From an uncultured Gemmiger sp. (GTDB lineage Bacteria > Bacillota > Clostridia > Oscillospirales > Ruminococcaceae), in NCBI GenBank assembly GCA_944382785.1, contig CALWNO010000011.1, positions 1 through 58,825 on the forward strand: a stretch of 58,825 nt of DNA. Direction: 5' to 3'. Within the stretch, counting starts at the first letter, position 1, and every line of letters starts with the position of its first letter. Made by a program: the position numbers and the translations under genes. Positions 28,130 through 36,729 of the stretch are shown piece after piece. Under the pieces are notes generated by a model. The model made no database searches, was not told where the DNA came from, and worked only from the letters and a program-made list of their open reading frames with translations.

Positions 28130-28256
28130 CTGTTTGAAATCAAAATGACCTGATGAAAAATGTCCTACAGTTTTCTTTAGGCCAGTTTGGCTGGATTTTG
28201 GACGCCGGCTATGATACACTGAATCCAATAAATTCTGTAAAAGGGAGCGGATTTTG

Positions 28257-28877
28257 ATGGCAGCGCAGAGCATGCTGGATAAGATGCATAGCGGAGAAAT
28301 TTATGATCCCAATGATGAAGGCATTCTGCAGGAGCAGATGTCCTGCCTGGAACTTCTGTACGAATATAATCAGACACGTCCTCACGAACAGCAGCGACGC
28401 CAGGAATTGCTTCAGCGGATGTTCGCGGAAATTGGTGATAACTGTTATATTGAGCCACCGTTCCATGCCAATTGGGGCGGGCGCCATGTTCACTTTGGCA
28501 AGAATGTGTATGCCAATTTTAATCTTACTCTGGTGGACGATACCCACATCTTCGTGGGAGATTATACCTTGTTCGGCCCCAATGTTACGGTGGCAACAGC
28601 GGGGCATCCTATTTTGCCGCAACTGCGTCAGCGTGGTCTGCAATACAATATGTCGGTACACATTGGAAAAAATTGCTGGATTGGTGCAGGCGCCATCTTA
28701 CTCCCCGGAATCAAGATCGGGGATAATGTGGTTGTGGGCGCCGGGAGCGTTGTAACAAAAGATCTGCCTGATAATGTGGTGGCGGTGGGGAATCCATGTC
28801 ACATTCTTCGGCCGGTGAGCGACCATGACAGGCAATTCTATTTCAGGGACCGTAAGATCCCACGGGATCTTTTGTAA
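28257..28877 (+). CDS. Sugar O-acetyltransferase, left-handed beta-helix (Maa/LacA type)
   Basis: Transfers acetyl groups from acetyl-CoA to a sugar such as maltose or a galactoside; the exact acceptor is unknown. The 206-residue protein has the N-terminal [15 protein letters not shown] helix, then hexapeptide repeats ending in [33 protein letters not shown] split over coils, with the catalytic His in TAGHP. ATG at 28257 (GGGAG 10 bases upstream) is preferred to the TTG just before it. It lies in the islet between the tRNA-Ala copies. Confidence 0.88.
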   Translation: MAAQSMLDKMHSGEIYDPNDEGILQEQMSCLELLYEYNQTRPHEQQRRQELLQRMFAEIGDNCYIEPPFHANWGGRHVHFGKNVYANFNLTLVDDTHIFVGDYTLFGPNVTVATAGHPILPQLRQRGLQYNMSVHIGKNCWIGAGAILLPGIKIGDNVVVGAGSVVTKDLPDNVVAVGNPCHILRPVSDHDRQFYFRDRKIPRDLL

Positions 28878-28887
28878 AATAGAAAAG

Positions 28888-28922
28888 AAGGACGGCACCT
28901 GTTGGGGTGGCCGTCCTCTTTT
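28888..28922 (+). terminator. Terminator of O-acetyltransferase gene
   Basis: AAGGACGGC pairs with GCCGTCCT around an inner CACC/GGGTG step, followed by CTTTTC. Confidence 0.8.
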
Positions 28923-28954
28923 CATCAAACTATAGAAATGCATTTGCCAAGAGC

Positions 28955-28997
28955 AAAAAAAATCAGGAGCCCGTTTCCCATAGGAAACGGGCTCCTG
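28955..28997 (-). terminator. Terminator of second tRNA-Ala
   Basis: On the minus strand CAGGAGCCCGTTTCC, short loop, GGAAACGGGCTCCTG is followed by eight T residues. It begins 2 bases after the tRNA. The 15-bp stem is perfect. Confidence 0.92.
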
Positions 28998-28998
28998 T

Positions 28999-29074
<76 letters not shown>

Positions 29075-29107
29075 AAGCTTTTTTGTTGCCGTCAGGCAAC
29101 GGAGATA

Positions 29108-29136
29108 ATTATAGCAAGGAGAGGCACGTTTGTCAA
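29108..29136 (-). promoter_or_regulatory. Promoter of second tRNA-Ala
   Basis: On the minus strand TTGACA (29131-29136) and TATAAT (29108-29113) are 17 bases apart. Flanks resemble those of the first copy's promoter, so the duplicated unit includes at least part of the promoter. Confidence 0.92.
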
Positions 29137-29219
29137 CACTTTTCAAAGAAAAAATGGCACTTTTTTCTTGCGCGGCATAAAATGGCAGGAATATGTGATT
29201 TTTAAGGGAGGGATGGGCC

Positions 29220-29864
29220 TTGCGACGCAAATGTAAATGTCTCCCGCATCCGATCCGGCGGCGACTTTATGCTCTTATACTGGTTCTGGCCATGCTGGGC
29301 GGCGGATATCTGTACCTTGTGCAGACCGCTTTCAAGCCTACGCTGGAAGAACTGGCCGAATACGAGTGCCGTGCCATTGTGGTAAAGGCCATGAACCAGG
29401 CTGTCAGTCGGGAGATGCTGGCCCACCCCAAACTGTACGAAGAATTGTATCTGCTGGAATACACCGATGACGGCGGTTTTCTCGCCGTGCGTGCAGATGC
29501 CGCAGCCCTGAACAGAGCCCGTTCCTCCCTGATCCAGGCGGTGGAGGACTCACTGGACATTCTGGAAGAAACCGATCTGGAAATTCCGTACGGAAGCCTT
29601 ACCGGCATCACCGCTTTCGGTGGTCTCGGCCCCACCTGGAAGCTGACACTTTTGCCAGATGCCTATGTAGAGGGGACCTTGCAGGAGGAAGTCCAATCTG
29701 TTTCGGTCAATCGCACCCAATATACCATTTCGCTGGACCTGCAGGTAACCATCAGTATGATTCTGGACGGAAACACAGCCACCGCCCAGGTCAGCGACCG
29801 CATTCCGGTGGCCAGCCTGCTCCTCAACGGAGACACTCCAACCTACTATGCAGCCGCTCAGTAA
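29220..29864 (+). CDS. yunB: Sporulation protein YunB
   Basis: A 214-residue protein with an N-terminal transmembrane anchor (about residues 16-34) and an extracytoplasmic domain. Family features are the early ECRAIVVKAMNQAVSRE helix, the GSLTGITAFGGLGPTWKL segment and the late IPVASLLLNG strand. In Bacillus it is mother-cell expressed; molecular role unknown. The start is TTG at 29220 with AGGGAGG about 9 bases upstream; an ATG a few bases earlier is in another frame. Its 3' end overlaps the convergent ClC gene by 7 bases. Confidence 0.85.
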   Translation: MRRKCKCLPHPIRRRLYALILVLAMLGGGYLYLVQTAFKPTLEELAEYECRAIVVKAMNQAVSREMLAHPKLYEELYLLEYTDDGGFLAVRADAAALNRARSSLIQAVEDSLDILEETDLEIPYGSLTGITAFGGLGPTWKLTLLPDAYVEGTLQEEVQSVSVNRTQYTISLDLQVTISMILDGNTATAQVSDRIPVASLLLNGDTPTYYAAAQ

Positions 29865-31123
29865 TGACCGTGATGCCCGGCATGGTATTCGGATTCCATT
29901 TTTGCCGTCACAAAGCCCTGGTGGCTATACAGTCCCGTATACCCGGTCAGGGCGTGGCAGATGCCGCAAACCACTCCGAAATACAAAATTCCCTGGGCAT
30001 CGAACACTTCCACCGCCAGGGCCAGAGAAGAGAACAGACAGTTTGTAGCGCCACAGAACACCGCCACCATGCCCAACGCCGCACCAAAACCGGCGGGCAG
30101 GCCAAACAGCGGTGCCGCCACACAGCCGAACGTAGCCCCGATAAAAAAGCTGGGGACCACTTCCCCGCCCTTGTATCCGGACGCCAGGGTAACCGCCGTG
30201 AAAAGAATCTTGAGCAGGAAATCCCAGGGCAGCGCCTGTCCCTGTTCAATAGCCTGCTGGATCACATCGGTACCGGCTCCATTGTACCGCATGGAGCCGT
30301 ACAACAAAGTGGCCGCCACCACAACCACACCGCCCACCACAACGCGAATCCAGGGATTGGGAAACCAGCTCTGCAGCCGACAGCCCGCAAACCGGAGAGC
30401 AGCGCAGAACAGCATGGTAACGATGGCGCAGGCAAGGCCGAACCCGGCTGTCTGCACAAGGGGCAGCGGAGCGGTTGCCGGTGCCGTAACGGCAAAGCGC
30501 ACTGGCGTGACCCGCAGCACCGTACAAAGACCATAAGCCACCAGCGAGGCAGCATAAGCCGGAATGAAGGCTGCGTAGAACACCAGACCCACGTTGATCA
30601 CCATCATGGCAAACATGGTGGCCGCCAGAGGTGTCCCGAACAGAGCGGTGAAGAAGGCAGCCATCCCGCAGATAGTGGCCACCCGACAATCATGGTCGGA
30701 CAGATGCAACAGCTTTCCGGCGTGCCAGCCAATGTCCCCGCCCATCTGCAGGGCAGCCCCTTCCCGTCCGGCACTTCCGCCTGCCATATGGGTCAGCACA
30801 GTGCCAATGAAAATAGCAGGCAGCAACAGTACCTGCAAAGGTTTGCCGTCTTGTACGGCATCAATCACATTGTCTGTTCCCTGCCCTTCGGTGCGGGTCA
30901 TTTTGTAAACAGCCACAATCACGAGGCCAACCAGGGGCAGGGTGAACAGCAGCCACGGATGCCTGATGCGCAAATCCGTAACCCCTGTAATGGCATGATA
31001 AAACGCCGCTCCGATGCCGCCGCACAATACACCTACCACCCCAGCCAGAACCAGCCATTTGGCCAGCAGCAGCGTACTGGTGCGCACGCGCAGCCAACTT
31101 TCGCGGATGCGTTGCATATACAC
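29858..31123 (-). CDS. ClC-family chloride/fluoride channel or antiporter
   Basis: A 421-residue membrane protein with about ten transmembrane segments. ClC features are GGSAGREGAALQMGG (about residues 113-127, with the gating Glu but Ala in place of the usual Pro) and GYKGGEVVPSFFIGATFG (about 325-342). The GSGIP anion loop is represented by GQGTDNV, so selectivity cannot be assigned; the KGGE-VP pattern is seen in some non-canonical ClC groups. No fluoride riboswitch is visible. It follows pilT by 27 bases on the same strand and may be cotranscribed. Confidence 0.85.
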   Translation of the reverse strand: MYMQRIRESWLRVRTSTLLLAKWLVLAGVVGVLCGGIGAAFYHAITGVTDLRIRHPWLLFTLPLVGLVIVAVYKMTRTEGQGTDNVIDAVQDGKPLQVLLLPAIFIGTVLTHMAGGSAGREGAALQMGGDIGWHAGKLLHLSDHDCRVATICGMAAFFTALFGTPLAATMFAMMVINVGLVFYAAFIPAYAASLVAYGLCTVLRVTPVRFAVTAPATAPLPLVQTAGFGLACAIVTMLFCAALRFAGCRLQSWFPNPWIRVVVGGVVVVAATLLYGSMRYNGAGTDVIQQAIEQGQALPWDFLLKILFTAVTLASGYKGGEVVPSFFIGATFGCVAAPLFGLPAGFGAALGMVAVFCGATNCLFSSLALAVEVFDAQGILYFGVVCGICHALTGYTGLYSHQGFVTAKMESEYHAGHHGHY

Positions 31124-31150
31124 GTTTTCTCCCCCTCATTCTCCCTGGTT

Positions 31151-32233
31151 TTACAGGCTTTCGATGGCGTTGAGCTTGCGTACCATCGTTTCGTAGCGCA
31201 GGCAGTAGGTCAACGCTGTATCCCGGGTGATACGCTTCTGGGCATACAGCCGGCAGAGGCTGTCATCCATGGTACACATACCCTCCGCAGCTCCCGCCTG
31301 GATCGCCGCATCGATCTGGTGGGTCTTGGCTTCCCGGATCAGGTTCTTGATGGCCGCGTTGTTGTTCATTACCTCAAAGACCGCCGTCTGTCCGCCGTCG
31401 GTGGTGGGGATCAGCTGCTGGCTGATGACCGTCTGCAGCACCATGGAAAGCTGGATACGTACCTGGCTCTGCTGACTGGCCGGGAACACATCAATGATAC
31501 GGTCAATGGTGTTGGCCGCGCCGGTGGTATGCAGGGTGGAGAAAAGCAGCTGGCCGGTCTCGGCGGCGGTCATAGCCACCTCGATGGTTTCCAGGTCCCG
31601 CATTTCTCCCAAAAGAATCACATCAGGGCTTTCCCGCAAGGCACTGCGCAGCGCACTGACATAGCTGGGAGCGTCGCTGCCGATCTCCCGCTGGGTCACG
31701 ATGCTGCAGTCATGACGATGAATGTACTCGATGGGATCTTCCATGGTGATGATATGAGATTCCCGCTTATGGTTGATGGCATCGATCAAGCAGGCCAGTG
31801 TGGTGGATTTGCCGCTGCCGGCGGGACCGGTAACCAAAACCATGCCCTTGAGTTTGTCCGCTGCCTGCATGACCGAGGCGGGAATGCCCAGCGCCTGCGG
31901 GTCCGGCAAACCGAACCGGATCACCCGCAGGACCATAGCCAAAGTCCCGCGCTGGTGAAGCACATTGGCCCGGAAACGTCCCATATGAGGAATGGCAAAA
32001 GAAAAATCGTCATCCGCATCCGGAATATCCAGCCGTTCCAGATTGCGCCCGCAGATGGAATAGATGCCCTCCACAAACTCGCGGGTTTTCTCCGGCATCA
32101 TGCGGTCCCCCACACGCTGCTGGCGACCGTTGACTTTGTAGGTCAGGGGAAGGCCGGCGATGATAAAAATATCTGAAGCGCCCAGCTCCAGCGCTTTCTT
32201 CAAAATATCCAGCAAATCATCCAGACTATACAT
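31151..32233 (-). CDS. pilT: PilT-type ATPase of a type IV filament system
   Basis: Hexameric ATPase that powers pilus retraction or, in minimal systems, possibly both directions. The 360 residues show an N-terminal PAS-like domain, Walker A GPAGSGKST (136-144), Asp box ITMEDPIE, Walker B VILLGEMRD (205-213), His box STLHTTGA, and the PilT hallmark AAIKNLIREAKTHQI (about 293-307). ATG at 32233 has AAAGGA upstream. It is the only filament ATPase in the cluster; no PilB-like assembly ATPase is present in the window. Confidence 0.93.
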   Translation of the reverse strand: MYSLDDLLDILKKALELGASDIFIIAGLPLTYKVNGRQQRVGDRMMPEKTREFVEGIYSICGRNLERLDIPDADDDFSFAIPHMGRFRANVLHQRGTLAMVLRVIRFGLPDPQALGIPASVMQAADKLKGMVLVTGPAGSGKSTTLACLIDAINHKRESHIITMEDPIEYIHRHDCSIVTQREIGSDAPSYVSALRSALRESPDVILLGEMRDLETIEVAMTAAETGQLLFSTLHTTGAANTIDRIIDVFPASQQSQVRIQLSMVLQTVISQQLIPTTDGGQTAVFEVMNNNAAIKNLIREAKTHQIDAAIQAGAAEGMCTMDDSLCRLYAQKRITRDTALTYCLRYETMVRKLNAIESL

Positions 32234-32247
32234 GGTGCTGTTTCCTT

Positions 32248-32682
32248 TCACATTCCGTTCCACAGATCCAGGCTCTGTTCCGGTTCCCATTGGGTGGACA
32301 GCTGCCAGATCAAAATTTCATAGGCGGCAGGGTTCTCTTCCTCCGGTTCCCTGGGGCGCACCACAACGTGCAAGGTGCCGTCATTTTCGGACAGAGTGGC
32401 CTGTATGGTGCCATCCGCCTGCCGGGTCGCCTCTGCCGGGAGATCGGTTCCCTCTTTCAAGGCGGCATCCAGTCGGGCCAGATATTCCTGCCCACTGGTT
32501 TCCGCCTGTGCCTGGCTCTGCAGCCCGGCCAATGCTCTGTCTGCCATGGCCAGGTCTGCCTGGGCCGTAGCCAAAGCCAGCACTGCCAGCACCGCCAGGC
32601 AAATGAGCACCGCCGTGATCAACAGGGTCAAGGCACCGGTACGCACCGGGCGGTGGGTAAATTCCGTACTTTGTCCGTTCAT
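32248..32682 (-). CDS. Small pilin-like membrane protein (cluster protein 4)
   Basis: A 144-residue protein with one N-terminal hydrophobic helix (about residues 17-40), an Ala-rich amphipathic extension and an extracytoplasmic domain rich in charged residues. The segment RTGALTLLITAVL looks like a pilin N-terminus, but the usual Glu at position +5 is absent, so processing by a prepilin peptidase is uncertain. ATG at 32682 overlaps the preceding stop (ATGA). It lies 14 bases before pilT. Homologues were not recognised. Confidence 0.7.
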   Translation of the reverse strand: MNGQSTEFTHRPVRTGALTLLITAVLICLAVLAVLALATAQADLAMADRALAGLQSQAQAETSGQEYLARLDAALKEGTDLPAEATRQADGTIQATLSENDGTLHVVVRPREPEEENPAAYEILIWQLSTQWEPEQSLDLWNGM

Positions 32683-33128
32683 GACTCTGCCTCCTCCCCT
32701 GCCGGATTCGGACAATACAGAGAGGTCTCCATCGTTGCCAGAGGCTCGGCATTTTGGGCGGATGCTTCCGCCACATGGATCTCCGCTATGACCAAATTCC
32801 CGGCTGTCTGAGGTTCGGCCCGCAGCCGGACTACCACGCGGTAGCTTCCATCCTCCCGGACGGTTCCCTGGCTGTCACACCAGTATTCCACGTGTGCCTC
32901 ACCGGACTGCCGGGCTTCCCGGATTCCTTGCGCAACAGGTTCGGCCTGGGCCGAAAATTCTGCCGAGACTGTCTGCAGGATCAGGGCTGCATCGGTTTTT
33001 TCTCTGGCCTGCCATCCTAAGCTTTGGGCCGCGCCGAAAACCCGGAGCAACACCACCAGCGCTGCCAGCAGAAAGAGCAGCAGAATCAGGCTCTCAATAT
33101 AAAAGGAAAGGTTTCTGTGCCGGTTCAT
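32679..33128 (-). CDS. Small pilin-like membrane protein (cluster protein 3)
   Basis: A 149-residue protein. The N-terminus LSFYIESLILLLFLLAAL contains a Glu at +5 if cleavage is before Ser, close to the prepilin pattern but without Gly at -1. After the hydrophobic helix comes a soluble domain with beta segments (YRVVVRLRAEP) and two Cys (YWCDS, LYCPN) that could form a disulfide. It overlaps the genes on both sides by 4 bases, so the three small genes are translated together. Confidence 0.72.
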   Translation of the reverse strand: MNRHRNLSFYIESLILLLFLLAALVVLLRVFGAAQSLGWQAREKTDAALILQTVSAEFSAQAEPVAQGIREARQSGEAHVEYWCDSQGTVREDGSYRVVVRLRAEPQTAGNLVIAEIHVAEASAQNAEPLATMETSLYCPNPAGEEAES

Positions 33129-33601
33129 GCCTCATCGTCCTCCCCTGTATGCAAAAACACGCGGATGGTCCCCTGGTCGGTGGAAACCGTAACAAGATGA
33201 TTGTCCACTGTTACTGCAAAGGTATCGGTCCTGGCCACAGGCTGGGCGGAAGCCGGATCATACTCATTTTCCGCCGCAGTATATTCCTCCACCAGCTGCC
33301 CGTCATACAGATAAATCCGGGTCTCGTAGCCGGTATCCTCCCCTATATCGGAAAGGAGCAGGGCGTCCCCCTGGGGACCGGATGCCACAGAAACCGCCTG
33401 CACCGCATCGGCAGCGCGCAGACGCGCCGCCACATAACTCAAACCGGCACGGACTTCCTTGTTGCGGTTCTGGCTTGCGGTCAACGCACCGTAAACCTGG
33501 GCCCCGAACACAGCCAGCATCAGCACACACCCCAGCATCAGAACAAAAAGAGCCAGGGCGAAGGGTGCCGAATCCAGCCTTTTCCCCTGTTTTTTATCCA
33601 T
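33125..33601 (-). CDS. Small membrane protein of filament cluster (cluster protein 2)
   Basis: A 158-residue protein with a basic N-terminus (MDKKQGKRLD), one transmembrane helix (about residues 13-38) and a beta-rich extracytoplasmic domain. It may correspond to DUF4860, remembered from similar loci but not verified. No prepilin cleavage motif. The ATG at 33601 has AAAGGGGGAGTACGGG upstream. Its stop overlaps the next gene by 4 bases. Its domain is mostly acidic (EDTGYE, ENEYDP). Confidence 0.7.
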   Translation of the reverse strand: MDKKQGKRLDSAPFALALFVLMLGCVLMLAVFGAQVYGALTASQNRNKEVRAGLSYVAARLRAADAVQAVSVASGPQGDALLLSDIGEDTGYETRIYLYDGQLVEEYTAAENEYDPASAQPVARTDTFAVTVDNHLVTVSTDQGTIRVFLHTGEDDEA

Positions 33602-33633
33602 CCCGTACTCCCCCTTTCCCGCCCCGGGGCGGA

Positions 33634-33960
33634 TTATTTTTCCAGAACCGTCACATCCGGCAGCTGGTTGGATGCAAACACGTCGTAGGTCACAATAAAG
33701 CGGGCATGGTTGATCTGCACGCCGTATTCCTGCTCCAGTACATCCAGGCTTTCAGGATACTTGCCTTCCACCGCATAACATTGTATCGCGGCGTCGATCA
33801 CCGTCTGCCGCAGGGCCGCCGCAGCCTGTTCATTCAGGTCCCGGTCAATAAGGCCGTACAGCCCCACCGCTCCCAGCATGAGCAACACCACAACCACCGC
33901 TGCCACAACCGCCAGGGTCATTTTGCGACGGAAACTCATTTTCGGATGATCGTGAAACAT
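33634..33960 (-). CDS. Small pilin-like membrane protein (cluster protein 1)
   Basis: A 108-residue protein: basic leader (FHDHPKMSFRRKM), one hydrophobic helix (about residues 15-37), then a short domain (AAIQCYAVEGKYPESLDVLEQEYGV) that strongly resembles the C-terminal part of type IV pseudopilins, where YAVEGxYP is common. No GFxxxE cleavage site is visible. It lies 10 bases after pilC. It is the best candidate for the filament subunit. Confidence 0.75.
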   Translation of the reverse strand: MFHDHPKMSFRRKMTLAVVAAVVVVLLMLGAVGLYGLIDRDLNEQAAAALRQTVIDAAIQCYAVEGKYPESLDVLEQEYGVQINHARFIVTYDVFASNQLPDVTVLEK

Positions 33961-33970
33961 GGTGTCCCCC

Positions 33971-35020
33971 TTATCCGATGGAGCCCAGAATGCCGATCAG
34001 AGGCAGCATGGTGGAGATGAGGGCCACCCCCACCGCGACTGTGAGGAAAGCCGACATAAAAGGTTCGATCCGATCTACCGCCCGGTCAATGCGGGTCTGG
34101 GCATCCTGAGAGAAAAGTTCGGACAGGCGCTGCAGCACCGGTTCCAGACTGCCGCTTCGCGCCCCGGACACCAGCATCCGCCCGTAGAGAGGCTCAAACA
34201 GTTTCTGTTCATACACCGCTGTAGCCAGGCCTGCCCCTTTTTCCTTCATCTGGCGGCGGCAGTCCTCCACCCGCCTGGCCACCGCCTGGTTATCCACCAT
34301 CTTACCGGCAGATTCCATGGCGGTATCCACATCCACACCGCTGGCCACATAAATCAGCAGGACCTCGGTAAAATTGGCCAGGGACAGCTGTTGGGCAATG
34401 CCCGAAATCCCCGGCAGATGTTCCGCCAGACCTTTGAGAAAAGCCAATCCCTTGGATTTAAGGGCTGCCACCGCAGCGACAATCAGCACCACCGCCGCTA
34501 TTGCCGTGATTGCCAGAGCCACCCAGCCGATGACATACGCCACCCGGATATACCCGTAAGAGGAGGCGGTCAGGTCCCCCGCCAGGCTGACATATACCCC
34601 GGTGAACACCGGCAATACCTTGGCCAGCAGAACCCCCAGAATGGCGGTCATGAGCACCAGCAGCACCATTGGATACAACACAGCACTTTTCAGCTTGGCT
34701 TCCAACCGACTGCGGCTGTCATAGTAGGCAGCCAGGCTGCGCAGAGTCTGCTCGCTGCGACCGGCGCTTTCCCCCACCCGGACCATATCCGAGACATGGG
34801 CCGGGAAGTATCCGCTCTGGGCAATGGCGTCGGACAGAGTTCCTCCCTGAACCAGCAAAAATTTCTGAATGGACTTGGCGGCATCGTGGAAACCGCCCTG
34901 GGTGCTGTCCTCCCCTAAAAGGCCGGCCGCCTCCTCGGCGCCGATCCCTGCCCCCAGCATCATGGCCATATTTTCGCAGAAAACGCTGACAGCCAGGCTT
35001 TCCAGTTGTTTGTTTGCCAT
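33971..35020 (-). CDS. pilC: PilC/GspF-type inner membrane platform protein
   Basis: Platform protein that couples the ATPase to filament assembly. The 349 residues contain two T2SSF repeats: the first with FCENMAMMLGAGI and SDMVRVGESAGR, the second with VLLIYVASGVDVDTAMESAG and RMLVSGARSGSL, plus three long hydrophobic helices (about 115-140, 160-190, 325-347). Length is a little shorter than the typical 400. ATG has AAGGAGGTAC upstream. It follows the transglutaminase gene by 14 bases. Confidence 0.9.
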   Translation of the reverse strand: MANKQLESLAVSVFCENMAMMLGAGIGAEEAAGLLGEDSTQGGFHDAAKSIQKFLLVQGGTLSDAIAQSGYFPAHVSDMVRVGESAGRSEQTLRSLAAYYDSRSRLEAKLKSAVLYPMVLLVLMTAILGVLLAKVLPVFTGVYVSLAGDLTASSYGYIRVAYVIGWVALAITAIAAVVLIVAAVAALKSKGLAFLKGLAEHLPGISGIAQQLSLANFTEVLLIYVASGVDVDTAMESAGKMVDNQAVARRVEDCRRQMKEKGAGLATAVYEQKLFEPLYGRMLVSGARSGSLEPVLQRLSELFSQDAQTRIDRAVDRIEPFMSAFLTVAVGVALISTMLPLIGILGSIG

Positions 35021-35034
35021 TTTGTACCTCCTTA

Positions 35035-35949
35035 TCAGTAGGTCAAACGGTCGGTGTAGCCGGTACCGTCGCCGGTGTAAGCCGCCGACGCCCCCGCTGC
35101 AAAGGTCAGATCAATGCGCTCCCAGCTATGGGCCGGAGCTTCGATCTTGACGGTGATCCAGCCGGTCTCTTCCAGCCAGATCATGTTCCACGCGTGATAC
35201 AGGTCCCCCGGCTGCACATAACCGGTGATCAGCTTGGTTGGAATTCCCTGGCTGCGCAGCATAGCGGCGGCCAGACTGGCATAATCATAGCAAATGCCTT
35301 TGCCGGAGCCCAGGGTTTCATCCGGGTCCGGCAGATACCCTGCCTGTACCGTCTCAGCCTTGTGGGTATCATAGTCGATGTTATTCTGTATGTAGGCGTA
35401 AATGTTGGCCACCACACCGGACTCGGTGCTTGCCTGGGCCGCCAGTTCCGAAGCCTTGGCCACGCAGGCCGAATCCGCCGTGTAATTGACCATCTGGCTG
35501 GGCCGCAGGAAAGGGACCAGCTCATTTTCCAGCGCAACCTCCGCCGTGGCGGAGTAGATCTCGGCATATTTGTCCTCGGTGGTGTTCTGCATCACCCGGA
35601 AGGTATAGGAACCACTGCCGCTTTGCAGCACATAGCACTGAGGCGTGCCGTCGGAAGGCAGATCGTAGTTATACTTGATGTCACCGAACACCACCTGAAA
35701 TTTCAGGCGCTTGTCACTGACAGCACTGGCCGCCACATATCCCTGCGACACATGGGAAATATCCACCTGCACGCCGTTATCGCCCTGGGCTGCCTGGGCG
35801 TCAAAAACGCTGGTCTGCATGGGGGGAGCGGTATAGCCGCCACCGGTGGTACCGGGCACCTCCTGCCCCTCTTTTGCCGGGGCACAGGCAGCCAGCATCA
35901 GCACCAGGAGAAGGCACAGCACACGCTGCCAGATCCTCCGTTTTCCCAA
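35035..35949 (-). CDS. Transglutaminase-domain lipoprotein, first gene of filament cluster
   Basis: Exported lipoprotein with a transglutaminase-like cysteine peptidase domain. From TTG at 35949 (AAAGGAGG 7 bases upstream) the 304 residues start with a basic/hydrophobic signal and lipobox LMLAAC (Cys22). The catalytic domain has GKGICYDYASL (Cys) and DLYHAWNMIW (His), with an Asp-like partner likely in the following strand. Substrate unknown; it could process or cross-link surface proteins. It leads the pilC-pilT operon from a promoter just upstream. Confidence 0.85.
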   Translation of the reverse strand: MGKRRIWQRVLCLLLVLMLAACAPAKEGQEVPGTTGGGYTAPPMQTSVFDAQAAQGDNGVQVDISHVSQGYVAASAVSDKRLKFQVVFGDIKYNYDLPSDGTPQCYVLQSGSGSYTFRVMQNTTEDKYAEIYSATAEVALENELVPFLRPSQMVNYTADSACVAKASELAAQASTESGVVANIYAYIQNNIDYDTHKAETVQAGYLPDPDETLGSGKGICYDYASLAAAMLRSQGIPTKLITGYVQPGDLYHAWNMIWLEETGWITVKIEAPAHSWERIDLTFAAGASAAYTGDGTGYTDRLTY

Positions 35950-35985
35950 GCGGCCACCTCCTTTGCCCGAATCTATAGTCAATTT

Positions 35986-36015
35986 ATTATACGACCAAAC
36001 CATGGTCCCGTTCAA
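35986..36015 (-). promoter_or_regulatory. Promoter of transglutaminase-filament operon
   Basis: On the minus strand TTGAAC (36010-36015) and TATAAT (35986-35991) are 18 bases apart, about 37 bases before the TTG start at 35949. The rest of the gap to yfcE (36016-36183) contains GC-rich dyads but no clear T-tract terminator. Confidence 0.7.
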
Positions 36016-36183
36016 GCATTTGCAAGAACATTCCGCAAAAAGAAAACCGGCCAAACACCCCACAGGGTACTTGCACCGGTATACAATCATACGGGCGGGC
36101 TTTCCGCCTTCTTCGCCGCGGTGGCGGCGCATCCGTGGGGCCACAAAGAGAGCCCGTTTTGCGTTTTTTGCCGGAACGAGTTT

Positions 36184-36729
36184 TTACACAGTTTCGGTAT
36201 GCAAAAGATCCCCTGTCAGATCTTTCCAGACAGCGCGGTCTGCTTCCAGCATCATATAGCCCCGGGCAGAGCTTTCCTTGGGAATAGAAACCGACCCTGG
36301 ATTGAAATACCGGTTGTCCTGCCCGAAAGCCTGCCAGGCCGGGACATGGGTATGCCCGTGAAGCAGAATATCCCCGGGGTGCAGAGCGGGCAGCTGGCCC
36401 AGGTTGTAGTGGTGACCGTGGGTGGCAAAAATCATCCGGTTTTCTGTCATCAGCAGGCAGTAGTCTGCCATGATGGGAAATCCCAGCACCATCTGATCCA
36501 CTTCCGTATCACAGTTGCCCCGCACGCACACCAGGTCCTGTTTGCGGGCGTTGAGCATGGCGATCACTGTTTTGGGATCATACCCTTCCGGCAGGTCGTT
36601 GCGGGGGCCATGATAGAGAATATCCCCCAACAGGAGCAGCCGGTCCGGCTGTTCCCGGTCCATAGCCTCCAGCAACTGGCCACAATACAGGGCCGAGCCA
36701 TGAATGTCGGACGCAATCATCAGTTTCAT
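36184..36729 (-). CDS. yfcE: YfcE-type phosphodiesterase
   Basis: Metallophosphoesterase acting on phosphodiesters in vitro; in-cell substrate unknown. The 181 residues contain all metal motifs: SDIHGS, LLLGDILYHG, GNCD, ATHGHH and HGHTH. Length matches YfcE. It overlaps the GNAT gene by 4 bases. Nothing suggests membrane location. Confidence 0.93.
   Translation of the reverse strand: MKLMIASDIHGSALYCGQLLEAMDREQPDRLLLLGDILYHGPRNDLPEGYDPKTVIAMLNARKQDLVCVRGNCDTEVDQMVLGFPIMADYCLLMTENRMIFATHGHHYNLGQLPALHPGDILLHGHTHVPAWQAFGQDNRYFNPGSVSIPKESSARGYMMLEADRAVWKDLTGDLLHTETV

Noticed and set aside
31124-31150. Fluoride riboswitch before the ClC gene
   Set aside because: The gap to pilT is only 27 bases and shows no crcB-type consensus.
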